A stretch of 7,348 nucleotides of DNA from an uncultured Sutterella sp. (GCA_900757865.1 CAAEPH010000044.1:1-7348), one strand, 5' to 3'. Shown: positions 1-6,871, counted from the stretch's first letter. Made by a program: numbers and translations. The notes: generated by a model not told the origin, from the letters alone.

Positions 1-153
1 GAAGTTGGACCACGTCGTGTGGTGATGGTCGTGTTAGATAGCCCTAACAACACGCAACGAGCTACCGATATGACGACGATGAAACGTTTTGTCGAAGCGG
101 AAAATCGTTGGGATCGCCAGTTTAGCAACGTGAATCCCTATGAGCTTTTTTAA
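1..153 (+). CDS. C-terminal end of probable serine-type D-Ala-D-Ala endopeptidase (S11, PBP7-like), partial
   Basis: Frame 1 is open from the window edge to TAA at 151-153, giving the last 50 residues of a protein whose start lies outside the window. The fragment opens EVGPRRVVMVVLDSPNNTQR and continues to a basic, acidic-tipped helix (MKRFVEAENRWDRQF). A Val/Met-rich beta strand ending in VVLDS or VLLDS, then a Thr/Arg/Asp linker and a final helix, is how the catalytic domain of S11 penicillin-binding proteins such as PbpG/PBP7 ends. These are periplasmic enzymes that cleave peptide cross-links in peptidoglycan. The catalytic SxxK, SxN and KTG motifs would lie upstream and cannot be checked here. 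A DacA-type carboxypeptidase is an alternative, but the lack of a long C-terminal PBP5 domain and amphipathic anchor favours the PBP7 type. The family call is inference from a short tail. Confidence 0.6.
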   Translation, partial: EVGPRRVVMVVLDSPNNTQRATDMTTMKRFVEAENRWDRQFSNVNPYELF

Positions 154-180
154 GCTCTAGAGAGTCGTTTTTTTTTCAAT

Positions 181-217
181 AAAGCCCTGGATACCGTAGC
201 AATCCAGGGCTTTGTTT
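181..217 (+). terminator. Rho-independent terminator between convergent genes, probably bidirectional
   Basis: A perfect 12-bp inverted repeat (181-192 with 202-213, core GCCCTGG/CCAGGGC) encloses a 9-base loop and is followed on the plus strand by TTTGTTTT. It sits 27 bases after the stop of the S11 peptidase fragment. On the minus strand the same hairpin is followed by TTTATT, so it may also end the iron-sulfur/IclR transcript, whose last stop codon is at 230. A T9 run at 168-176 precedes the hairpin on the plus strand. Confidence 0.85.
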
Positions 218-229
218 TAGTAGTGGACG

Positions 230-988
230 TTAATGCCGTAGCAACATACCAATCGCTTTACCTGCATTGACGAGATAATGAATTTCTAGATGCGAGATAT
301 CTCGAGGCAGGCGGGATTCTGCACAAAGAGCGGCCAACATTTTTCCGTCGTTACCGATGATGGGTACCGCCACACTCACCACATTGACCTGACGTTCTTC
401 ACGTTCGGAAGCCCACCCGTACTCACGTATTCTGGAGAGTTGTACTAAGAGCTCATCTTGACGAAGCAAAGAGTGTTCAGTGATGCGCTCCATCGGTGTG
501 TCTTCGATGTACTGACGGAAGTCGATGGGGTTATAGCGTGCTAAAAAGAGCTTACCGCCAGCAATGCTATGCAAGGGTGTGGGTTTCCCGAGATGTGTTG
601 TGGAGCGAACTACCATATCAGGTGCACAAAGTTCTTCGATTACGAAGAATTGGTTATGGTGTCGGATGCCCAAATAGATATTCAGGGGGACATTGGTTTG
701 TAAGCTGACCATAACGGGCAAGGCATATTGGCGCAGATCCTGACGATCATAAACTTTGCGCCCCAACTCAAACAATCGCAACCCTAACTCCCAGCGACCT
801 TTCTGGTTTTGTTGGACGTAACCAAACGACCACATGCTATTGAGTAAACGATGAGTGGTAGAAACAGGTAGTTTGGCAGCGGCGGCGACGTGTGACAAGG
901 TCATGGGTTCTTTAGCCATGGACAAAACATCCAACAAAATTGCTGAACGCTCAAGTACCTGGGTACTGCTATAAGGTTCTGTGCGCAT
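230..988 (-). CDS. IclR-family transcriptional regulator
   Basis: This 252-residue protein has the usual IclR length and layout. An N-terminal winged helix-turn-helix (about residues 8-72) contains the helix pair LSHVAAAAKLPVSTTHRLLN (31-50), then the wing GYVQQNQKGRWELG and the linker helix LRLFELGRKVY. The C-terminal effector domain (about 85-252) has the GAF-like core with TPLHSIAGGKLFLA (137-150) and NVVSVAVPI (202-210), which line the ligand pocket in this family. It is expected to bind operator DNA as a dimer or tetramer and respond to a small organic acid or aromatic ligand; the ligand cannot be read from the sequence. The ATG (986-988) shares one base with the TAA of the upstream iron-sulfur oxidoreductase gene. 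A GGAG (complement of 999-1002) lies 10 bases before the ATG inside that gene, so translation is probably coupled. The context suggests it regulates its own operon or a linked acyl-CoA or organic-acid catabolic pathway. Confidence 0.93.
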   Translation of the reverse strand: MRTEPYSSTQVLERSAILLDVLSMAKEPMTLSHVAAAAKLPVSTTHRLLNSMWSFGYVQQNQKGRWELGLRLFELGRKVYDRQDLRQYALPVMVSLQTNVPLNIYLGIRHHNQFFVIEELCAPDMVVRSTTHLGKPTPLHSIAGGKLFLARYNPIDFRQYIEDTPMERITEHSLLRQDELLVQLSRIREYGWASEREERQVNVVSVAVPIIGNDGKMLAALCAESRLPRDISHLEIHYLVNAGKAIGMLLRH

Positions 989-3006
989 TATTGATCATCT
1001 CCCGAAACGGTATGGTGAGTCTGTAAATTTTCCCAAACAAGTTCGGCGATATCTTTCACCGTCATGTTTGAAGCATTCTTATCCACTGAACGGGCACTCT
1101 CGAGCATATTGAGGCAGTGTGGGCAAGCTACTGCTACCGTGTTTGCGCCTGTGGCTCGCAAGTCTTTTAGACGGATCACGTTAACGGTTTTCGCGGTTTT
1201 TGTTTCACTCCACATCTGCCCGCCACCAGCTCCGCAACAGAAAGTTTTTTCGCCCGTTTCTTGAGGATAAGACAACGAATCAGTCAGACCTTCAAGAAGA
1301 GAACGGGGTTGCTCAGTGATATGGTTGAGTCGAGCAAGATAACAAGGATCGTGATAGACAATCGAGGCTTGTTGCGGGGTTAACTGGGGAAGCTTGCCCT
1401 CGTCCATCATCTCCTTGATCCAAACACTATGAGCCACAACCGGGTACGCAAAGCCTTCAAAGTCAGGGTATTCATTGGCTAGTGTGTTAAAGCAATGCGG
1501 ACATGTGGCCAAAATACGTTTGAATTTATATTGAGCTAAGTTGTCAATGTTTTCTTGTGCTGCGGTTTGGAAGAGATACTCTTCACCCAACCGTCGAGCA
1601 AATTCGGCATGGCATCGCTCTTCGGGCATGATGGCAAACGAGACACCAGAGGCTTTAAGTAGACCAATCATCGCTCGAGCAATTTTTTGAGCCCGTTTGT
1701 CATAGCTCGCTGCACACCCAACCCAATAGAGGATGTCTACCTCTACGTCAGGATCGGCAAGTGGAACATCAAGATCTTTAGTCCAATCAAGGCGTTCGTA
1801 AGGATCCAATCCCCAAGGATTACCGACGGAGGCGACATTTTCGAGGGCTTGAGAAGCGCCTTCTGGGAAGGTGCCTTCTTCCATCGCTAAATGCCGTCTC
1901 ATTTTGACAATCATATCGGGCAAGGCAATGTCGGCAGGACAGGCTCGAACACAGGCACCGCAGGTTGTGCATGAAAAAAGTTCATCCCTAGAAACGACGT
2001 CAGCAATGTCACCGTCATCCATCTTATCTTTGCCCTCCCCGTGCATGCGTTGGCGCAATTTCCTTAAGAGCTCACGTGGCTTTAAGGGAGTATGCGCTCG
2101 TACGGCGGGACAGACATCGTTACAGCGACCGCATTCTGTACAGGCATCAAATGCTAAACGGTCCTCAGTAGAAAACTGAGAAAATTTCGATATACCAAAG
2201 GTTTCTTGCTCTTCAATATCATCAATCTTAGGGATGCTAATCAACGCTTTACCTTGGCGTTGAAATAAATTCATCGGCGTTCGATAGAGGTGGGCGAAAA
2301 TGCCCACTGGAATCAGGGCCACAAAAAAGAGTGAAATTAGCCCGTGCCCGATCCAAACATTTTGATGCAGTGTTTCTAAGGAGGCGGTTGAGAGGCCTGT
2401 GGCTAAGAGGGCTTTTGCTAAAAGATGGCCAACAGGTGAGGCACTTGACCAAGCGGGTTGCGTGGCTGCTAAGCGCAACGCTTCCAAGAAAAAGCCGGTC
2501 AAAATGATGACACCAAGGAACAGATAGCCGTATAGCCATCGACGATCTTTAGGAAGGTCATTGGGGCGGGCATATCGACGCCAAATACCGAGCAATAGCG
2601 CAATAAGGACGGCTAAGCCAGCGATATCCAATGTGAATTTGTAGACGAGATAGATCGGACCGCGCAGGAACTGCCCCCCAAAGGCATAATGTCCAATATC
2701 CCAGTCAATGGTTGCTAAGGCTGTGCCACAAAAAAGAAGGAAAAATCCCCAAGCGAGGAAAAAATGAACTTTTCCCATTGATGTTTCACGGATTTTGCGC
2801 TGGGAAAATAGCGATTTAACCCATGCCCATCGGAGGGTTTTGTCGTGAGGATACACAATGGGTTGGCGTTGTTTAGCCCATAGTCGGATGTTGAGCACTA
2901 TGCCCCACAGCAGTATGGCAACAGCCAAGAGACCTAAAACGTAGACACCAACCTCACCCCATAAGGGAATATTCCAGAAGGTTGGTCTGACAGGGATATC
3001 GTTCAT
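988..3006 (-). CDS. Membrane-bound heterodisulfide reductase-like iron-sulfur oxidoreductase (NarI-like domain + 2x[4Fe-4S] + two CCG domains)
   Basis: From the ATG at 3006 this is 672 residues. The N-terminal third has about five membrane segments (near 17-41, 78-99, 118-142, 158-178 and 218-241), as in the cytochrome b subunit of nitrate reductase. His221 and His239 are 18 apart in the last segment, the spacing of haem ligands in NarI. A ferredoxin domain follows with two CxxCxxCxxxC sets (Cys289/292/295/299 and Cys346/349/352/356). Two HdrB/HdrD-type CCG domains come next. The first is degenerate (Cys431, then Cys465-His instead of Cys-Cys, then CPHC 502-505). The second is complete (Cys555, CCG at 590-592, CPHC 628-631). 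This architecture is shared with FadF and with the EMO proteins that pass electrons from electron-transferring flavoprotein to the quinone pool during acyl-CoA oxidation. That role is inferred; no etfAB lies in the window. A TTG start at 3078 would add 24 residues, but that basic extension is unlike the family and the hydrophobic FWNIPLW start follows the ATG closely. No clear Shine-Dalgarno supports either start. Confidence 0.9.
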   Translation of the reverse strand: MNDIPVRPTFWNIPLWGEVGVYVLGLLAVAILLWGIVLNIRLWAKQRQPIVYPHDKTLRWAWVKSLFSQRKIRETSMGKVHFFLAWGFFLLFCGTALATIDWDIGHYAFGGQFLRGPIYLVYKFTLDIAGLAVLIALLLGIWRRYARPNDLPKDRRWLYGYLFLGVIILTGFFLEALRLAATQPAWSSASPVGHLLAKALLATGLSTASLETLHQNVWIGHGLISLFFVALIPVGIFAHLYRTPMNLFQRQGKALISIPKIDDIEEQETFGISKFSQFSTEDRLAFDACTECGRCNDVCPAVRAHTPLKPRELLRKLRQRMHGEGKDKMDDGDIADVVSRDELFSCTTCGACVRACPADIALPDMIVKMRRHLAMEEGTFPEGASQALENVASVGNPWGLDPYERLDWTKDLDVPLADPDVEVDILYWVGCAASYDKRAQKIARAMIGLLKASGVSFAIMPEERCHAEFARRLGEEYLFQTAAQENIDNLAQYKFKRILATCPHCFNTLANEYPDFEGFAYPVVAHSVWIKEMMDEGKLPQLTPQQASIVYHDPCYLARLNHITEQPRSLLEGLTDSLSYPQETGEKTFCCGAGGGQMWSETKTAKTVNVIRLKDLRATGANTVAVACPHCLNMLESARSVDKNASNMTVKDIAELVWENLQTHHTVSGDDQ

Positions 3007-3102
3007 TTTGTGGTAAGTGAAAGAAAATCTTAAGGGCCGGTTTGCCGTAGAAATACGACGCCGAGATTTTTCGAACAATGGCCATGTGACGCAAAACTGA
3101 CT

Positions 3103-3131
3103 TCAATAGTCGAGGTGTTGAAGCATGTCAC
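3103..3131 (-). promoter_or_regulatory. Possible promoter for the iron-sulfur oxidoreductase/iclR pair
   Basis: On the minus strand GTGACA (complement of 3126-3131, five of six matches to TTGACA) is followed after 17 bases by TATTGA (complement of 3103-3108, three of six matches to TATAAT). It lies between the terminator of thpR and the oxidoreductase start, where a promoter is needed. The -10 element is poor, so this is weak evidence. Confidence 0.25.
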
Positions 3132-3144
3132 GGAGACTATTGTA

Positions 3145-3188
3145 CGAAAAGACCGCATTACTTTCCAGTCATTGGAAAGAATACGGTC
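3145..3188 (-). terminator. Probable terminator of thpR
   Basis: A long interrupted hairpin pairs 3151-3155 with 3184-3188, 3157-3159 with 3180-3182 and 3161-3167 with 3173-3179. That is fifteen base pairs around a 5-base loop, with one mismatch and one bulged A. Read on the minus strand, it starts 23 bases after the thpR stop and is followed by TTTTCGT, a short T-tract. On the plus strand no T-run follows. It probably insulates the oxidoreductase operon from thpR transcription. Confidence 0.6.
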
Positions 3189-3211
3189 CTCTCTGATGAA
3201 AACGTATTCGG

Positions 3212-3721
3212 CTAAAGGATTTGTCTATATCGAACTTGACGGGTCCGAGGATCCATTTCGCTTTCAAATAAAACGGGGCCACCGAGACGGAATGTCCGTG
3301 CCGGTAAGGTCATCATGGGGTATGGGCGTCGCCAGTTTCGTGCGATGGTAATGTGAGGACGAAACGGTTTTTTGTCGTAAGGCAGTCCCATTTCCTGAAT
3401 TTTTTCTCGAACTAATTTTGCAACAGGGTCGAGACTTTCCGCAGGAGTTAAGCCAGCCCAGAGCACGCCGCTACGGTCAAATAGCCCAAGGCGACCCAGA
3501 GAAATCTCACGGGGTGTGGCCATGGCCAAAGGCCTCAGGGCAGCAGACAATCGTTGTGCTTGCTCTAAGGCAATGTCACCAATAAAAGCGAGTGTGATAT
3601 GAAAGTCCGTACTTGGTGTAAGCCGAGCTAGGCGATCAAAACGGCTTAAAGCGCGGATATCTCGATCAAGGGTATCGCATACCTCATGGGGTAGAGTAAG
3701 GGCGGCAAAAACACGCGGCAT
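3212..3721 (-). CDS. thpR: RNA 2',3'-cyclic phosphodiesterase (2H/LigT family)
   Basis: This 169-residue protein has the two HxTx signatures of the 2H phosphoesterase superfamily: HITL at 41-44 (in FHITLAFIG) and HITI at 123-126 (in FRPHITIAR). They are spaced about 80 residues apart, as in ThpR/LigT. The family hydrolyses 2',3'-cyclic phosphate RNA ends to 2'-phosphates and can reversibly join tRNA halves by a 2'-5' bond in vitro; its cellular role is unsettled. The N-terminus MPRVFAALTLP is the typical first strand. I chose the ATG at 3721 because GGAG (complement of 3727-3730) lies five bases upstream. A TTG at 3739 would add six residues but would overlap that ribosome-binding site. The gene follows pyrD with a terminator hairpin between them, so it is probably expressed by read-through. 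Length and motifs are normal. Confidence 0.93.
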   Translation of the reverse strand: MPRVFAALTLPHEVCDTLDRDIRALSRFDRLARLTPSTDFHITLAFIGDIALEQAQRLSAALRPLAMATPREISLGRLGLFDRSGVLWAGLTPAESLDPVAKLVREKIQEMGLPYDKKPFRPHITIARNWRRPYPMMTLPARTFRLGGPVLFESEMDPRTRQVRYRQIL

Positions 3722-3726
3722 ATCAA

Positions 3727-3730
3727 CTCC
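3727..3730 (-). promoter_or_regulatory. Shine-Dalgarno site that sets the thpR start
   Basis: GGAG on the minus strand lies five bases before the ATG at 3721. It favours that ATG over the in-frame TTG at 3739. It is also only a few bases downstream of the T-tract of the preceding terminator. Confidence 0.7.
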
Positions 3731-3736
3731 GAATAA

Positions 3737-3785
3737 CAAACAAAAGAAAAGCGCTGCAATCTTATCTTCAAGGATTGCAGCGCTT
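3737..3785 (-). terminator. Rho-independent terminator after pyrD, in front of thpR
   Basis: A perfect 13-bp stem (3749-3761 with 3773-3785, containing GCGCTGCAATC/GATTGCAGCGC) has an 11-base loop. Read on the minus strand it is followed by TTTTCTTTTGTTTG. It begins 24 bases after the pyrD stop. The T-tract ends within about ten bases of the thpR ribosome-binding site, leaving no room for a promoter between them, so thpR must depend on read-through or on a promoter inside pyrD. Confidence 0.88.
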
Positions 3786-3809
3786 GTTAGAAATCGTCAG
3801 CGTAGGTGA

Positions 3810-4871
3810 TTAACCTTGTCTGGAATTTTGTGACGTTCGCCAGTGGGCGATCGCTTCTGAACAATCTGCAATCAATGCTGGACCCTGATAGATGAACCCT
3901 GTATAGAGTTGAACCAGTTTGGCACCAGCCTGACATTTTTCAACGGCATCTTGGGCAGTCATGACTCCGCCCGAAGCAATAATGGGTAAGTCTCCCTTAA
4001 CGTGCTCAGCGATGAGACGGACCACTTCGGTGGAACGTTCGCGTAGCGGAGCTCCTGAAAGTCCTCCCGTTTCGGTGGCATTGGGTAACCCTGCAATGAG
4101 GTCTCGAGCAATGGTTGTATTGGTAGCAATAACAGCATCAATACCGTACTTCATGAGGACATCGACACAGCGGAGGATGTCGTCATTTTCTAGATCGGGA
4201 GCAAGCTTCACTGCAATGGGAACGTGTTTGCCTTGACGATCTTCTTTAAGTAACTGACGTTTTTGCACAATGCCATGAACCAAATGTTCGAAATGTGCCT
4301 CGGTTTGAAGTTGGCGCAAATTTTTGGTGTTGGGAGAAGAAATGTTGATGGCAATATAGTCTGCGTGATCGTAAACGGCATCTAAGCCTTTCTCGTAATC
4401 AGATAACGCGTCTTCAATCGGGGTAAAAGCGTTTTTCCCGATGTTGATTCCCAAAATACCCCCGCGCAGACGGAAGGCTGCTGCTGAACGTAGATTCTTG
4501 AGAACCTGAGAGGCGCCCTGATTGTTAAAGCCCATACGATTAATGATGCCCTGGGCAGGGATCACCCGAAAGCAGCGTGGCTTAGGGTTCCCTGGTTGTG
4601 CAACAGGGGTTATCGTGCCGACTTCAACATGCCCAAACCCTAATGCGCCAAAAGCACTGACCCGAATGCCATCTTTGTCCATCCCGGCGGCTAAGCCAAT
4701 CGCGTTCGGGAAGCGTAATCCCATGACATGGACAGGATCTTCGTCAGGCATATGTGTGATGAGCTTATGCAAACCCAAATGAACAGCCCAGTTCAAATTA
4801 CGCATCGTTAAATTGTGGGCTGTTTCGGGTTGTAATGAAAAGAGCACACGTCGACAAAGAGGGTACAACAT
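3810..4871 (-). CDS. pyrD: Dihydroorotate dehydrogenase, class 2 (quinone-dependent)
   Basis: This 353-residue protein oxidises dihydroorotate to orotate in pyrimidine synthesis, passing electrons through FMN to the membrane quinone pool. The class 2 marks are clear. There is an N-terminal amphipathic helix for membrane and quinone contact (residues 1-40, including LFSLQPETAHNLTM). The FMN/substrate motifs are GLAAGMDKDG (59-68), GTITP (85-89) and RMGFNN (112-117). The catalytic-serine motif is NISSPNT (176-182), with Ser179 aligning to the catalytic Ser175 of E. coli PyrD. NTT (251-253) and IIASGGV (297-303) lie near the phosphate-binding end. Length is normal and no key residue is missing. 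The gene starts 51 bases after the stop of the aat-bpt fusion gene on the same strand, so the two may share a transcript. I see no strong Shine-Dalgarno before the ATG. A terminator follows the gene. Confidence 0.97.
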   Translation of the reverse strand: MLYPLCRRVLFSLQPETAHNLTMRNLNWAVHLGLHKLITHMPDEDPVHVMGLRFPNAIGLAAGMDKDGIRVSAFGALGFGHVEVGTITPVAQPGNPKPRCFRVIPAQGIINRMGFNNQGASQVLKNLRSAAAFRLRGGILGINIGKNAFTPIEDALSDYEKGLDAVYDHADYIAINISSPNTKNLRQLQTEAHFEHLVHGIVQKRQLLKEDRQGKHVPIAVKLAPDLENDDILRCVDVLMKYGIDAVIATNTTIARDLIAGLPNATETGGLSGAPLRERSTEVVRLIAEHVKGDLPIIASGGVMTAQDAVEKCQAGAKLVQLYTGFIYQGPALIADCSEAIAHWRTSQNSRQG

Positions 4872-4922
4872 CTTGAAGAAACCGCTAGAAGTTAAGGTTT
4901 TTGAGACCTTTGAGACAGGGCT

Positions 4923-6599
4923 TTAATCGGCTTCTGCCAAAGGAATCCATTGCTCGTGTTGGAAAACTGCGATGGGCTGATACCGGCGTTTGTAATCCAT
5001 ACCGGGGTAGTCTTTTAACCAATGTCCAAGGTGTAAATACGCGAGTCCACGTTGCTTAGCGTACAGAATCTCTACTAAGACACCGAACATACCCAGACTT
5101 CGCTTTTTGTCACTCGGATCGTAGAAGTTATAGACTGCACTGAGCGAGTTTTCCAATCTATCTATTATACAAACCATGAGCAATTTGTTGGGATTATCGC
5201 TCTGAGGAGGTTCGCGAATTTCCAGAATTTCGCTTCTAACAGGGCTTCGGAAGAGCAGTTGATCACATTCGCTTCGCGTCAAGTTCCGCATGGAAGACTT
5301 GGGATGACGAATCGATAAGTACCGCTGAAACAGATCCCATTGTTCATCGGTGAGTGGCGCCAAGGGTTTGACGGTCGCAATCAATGAGCGGTTATGGTTG
5401 AAGATGCGACGCATGGTTTTCCCTGGGCGAAAACGTAGGATATCAATGCGTGTTGGCAGACATTGTTGACAACCTTGGCAAAGACAACGACTCAGCGTGT
5501 CGGCGTCACGACGAAAACCAAATTGGATTAAGTATTCATATAAAGCAGTATTTTTTAAGTTGACATCGGGTTGCGGCAACGTGACTAAACCGTGACGAAT
5601 TTGTCGCTCAGGGTGATAGCTGCAAGGACCACAAAATAGAGGGAGTGATAAATCGTCTTTGCCCACTCGAAGCGTGATGGGGTTAGGATCAAGAAAATAC
5701 TCCTTAGACGCTGATTGAAGCGTTGTCTCTGGCTTGTCACGGGTGGAGTGATCAAGCTGAGTTGAAGTCAGAGGTAATTCAGGACGATGCCGAGGGCAGA
5801 GGTTGGTGTAGCACGCTTTAAGAATAGTTAACAAATCCTTGGGGATGTCAGGCCAATGGGGAGCGGCCTGATTGACTAAGGATTGGTTCAAGGATGAGAA
5901 TGCTTGAGCTTGCAGTGTTTTGGGTTGAAAACCGTTGACAAAAGGTGAGTCCATCTGACAGTCGATCACTGGCATTTGGTGTTGCTTGGCTAAGGCACAA
6001 AGAGCGAGAAGGGCTAGGCGAGAGGCATCATCTCGCCAGCTAAAAGCTGTCTCTCCATAGAGCATCCGACCAAAAGTCGTAAAGAAGATGCCACCAGAGA
6101 GCTGATGATCAATGCTGACGGTGATGACATGGGCGTGATTACGTTGATGTAGCGTTTTCCAACAATGTCTCATGGTGTTAGATAACCATGTTTCACCTTC
6201 GTGTAGACGATGGAACTCAGCAACCGTATCTAAGGTTTCGTCATAGTGTTGGTCGAGTGTTATCTCGAGATCAAATCCTTGGTAGTGATCAGCTAAAGCC
6301 TCTCGGAGACGTTTTTTTAAACTGTGCGTTAGATGAGGAGAAGCCGTGGACAAGACGGTGCAAGGTAAACCACGCCCCCAGGGATAAAGGTTGTTTTTGA
6401 GATTTTCACTGTTGGGCCAAGGGTATAAACCTTGGCGATAGCCGTATTCTAGAAATTCAGGGGTTAGGCCCTTTGAATAGCAACCAAGAATAAACACATA
6501 GTCGGAAACATCAGAGGATGGCCACCTTGGTTCAGGTAACCGTTGAGCATGACGGGCATCGAGAATGGGAATGTTGTGGAAAGACGAACTCAGGGGCAT
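4923..6599 (-). CDS. Fused leucyl/phenylalanyl-tRNA-protein transferase (Aat) and aspartate/glutamate leucyltransferase (Bpt)
   Basis: One 558-codon frame encodes two enzymes of the N-degron pathway. Residues about 32-245 match Aat, which adds Leu or Phe from aminoacyl-tRNA to N-terminal Arg/Lys. Visible marks are LTPEFLEYGYRQGLYPW (45-61; Trp61 aligns to E. coli Trp49), ETWL (136-139), HRLHE (130-134), GETAFS (182-187; Glu183) and IDCQ (212-215; Asp213, Gln215), so the catalytic Glu, Asp and Gln are kept. The WWSPDPR motif of ordinary Aat is replaced by LYPWGRGLP (71-79). Residues 250-315 are a linker of low similarity. Residues about 319-556 match Bpt (ATE1 family), which adds Leu to N-terminal Asp/Glu. 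Its marks are CGPCSYHPER (323-332), GFRRDADTLSRCLCQGCQQC (361-380), RHPKSSM (431-437), YNFYDP (490-495) and LGHWLKDYPGMDYKRRYQP (524-542). Usual separate lengths are about 230 and 240 residues, so both halves look complete. The product is expected to be cytosolic. The ATG at 6599 has no evident Shine-Dalgarno. Confidence 0.93.
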   Translation of the reverse strand: MPLSSSFHNIPILDARHAQRLPEPRWPSSDVSDYVFILGCYSKGLTPEFLEYGYRQGLYPWPNSENLKNNLYPWGRGLPCTVLSTASPHLTHSLKKRLREALADHYQGFDLEITLDQHYDETLDTVAEFHRLHEGETWLSNTMRHCWKTLHQRNHAHVITVSIDHQLSGGIFFTTFGRMLYGETAFSWRDDASRLALLALCALAKQHQMPVIDCQMDSPFVNGFQPKTLQAQAFSSLNQSLVNQAAPHWPDIPKDLLTILKACYTNLCPRHRPELPLTSTQLDHSTRDKPETTLQSASKEYFLDPNPITLRVGKDDLSLPLFCGPCSYHPERQIRHGLVTLPQPDVNLKNTALYEYLIQFGFRRDADTLSRCLCQGCQQCLPTRIDILRFRPGKTMRRIFNHNRSLIATVKPLAPLTDEQWDLFQRYLSIRHPKSSMRNLTRSECDQLLFRSPVRSEILEIREPPQSDNPNKLLMVCIIDRLENSLSAVYNFYDPSDKKRSLGMFGVLVEILYAKQRGLAYLHLGHWLKDYPGMDYKRRYQPIAVFQHEQWIPLAEAD

Positions 6600-6835
6600 A
6601 TTGATATTGGGTAGGTGTATTTCATTTGGTAAGTAATATCGAGATTGTAGAGAGGAAGATTGGCGGCTGTGATGAATGAGGCGAGAGAAACAGGAAAATG
6701 AGAGAAACTTTTTAGAAGCCTCAAGGGAATTTAGCGTTCACCAAGAAACCACGTTCTAAAACACCAAATAGATAAATAAAAGTACCGCATTTTTGGTATT
6801 TTCGCGTGAATAATGGATGGTTTCGATGAGGTGTC
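6600..6835. other. Divergent intergenic region between aat-bpt and the tRNA-fMet promoter
   Basis: No gene is visible in these 236 bases. The region must hold the promoter of the minus-strand fusion gene. The only candidate I can point to is a TACAAT -10-like hexamer (complement of 6644-6649) with no convincing -35 box at the right distance. The rest is A/T-rich sequence without a clear repeat or hairpin. Confidence 0.4.
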
Positions 6836-6867
6836 TTGACTTTTTAAAAAAGAGAAGGTACTATAAC
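6836..6867 (+). promoter_or_regulatory. Sigma-70-type promoter of tRNA-fMet
   Basis: TTGACT (6836-6841) is followed after 17 bases by TACTAT (6859-6864, four of six matches). An overlapping TATAAC (6862-6867, five of six) has a 20-base gap. Either choice puts the transcription start near 6871-6875, about 40 bases before the tRNA. The A/T-rich spacer fits a strong stable-RNA promoter. Confidence 0.75.
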
Positions 6868-6871
6868 GATC

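Noticed and set aside
142..176. GAGCTT/AAGCTC hairpin at the stop of the first gene followed by a T9 run
   Set aside because: The stem is short and A/T-rich and the T-run is ten bases away, so the strong hairpin at 181-217 is the better terminator.
1871..2179. Plus-strand open frames of 66-102 codons opposite the iron-sulfur oxidoreductase
   Set aside because: They are antisense shadows of a clearly conserved coding region with cysteine motifs; their translations are low-complexity and Ser/Arg-rich.
3115..3351. Plus-strand 78-codon open frame
   Set aside because: It overlaps the end of thpR and the thpR terminator on the other strand, has no ribosome-binding site and resembles nothing I know.
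4900..4916. Tandem TTTGAGAC repeats between aat-bpt and pyrD
   Set aside because: Two 8-base copies one base apart in a 51-base gap, with no further copies or symmetry to suggest a site.
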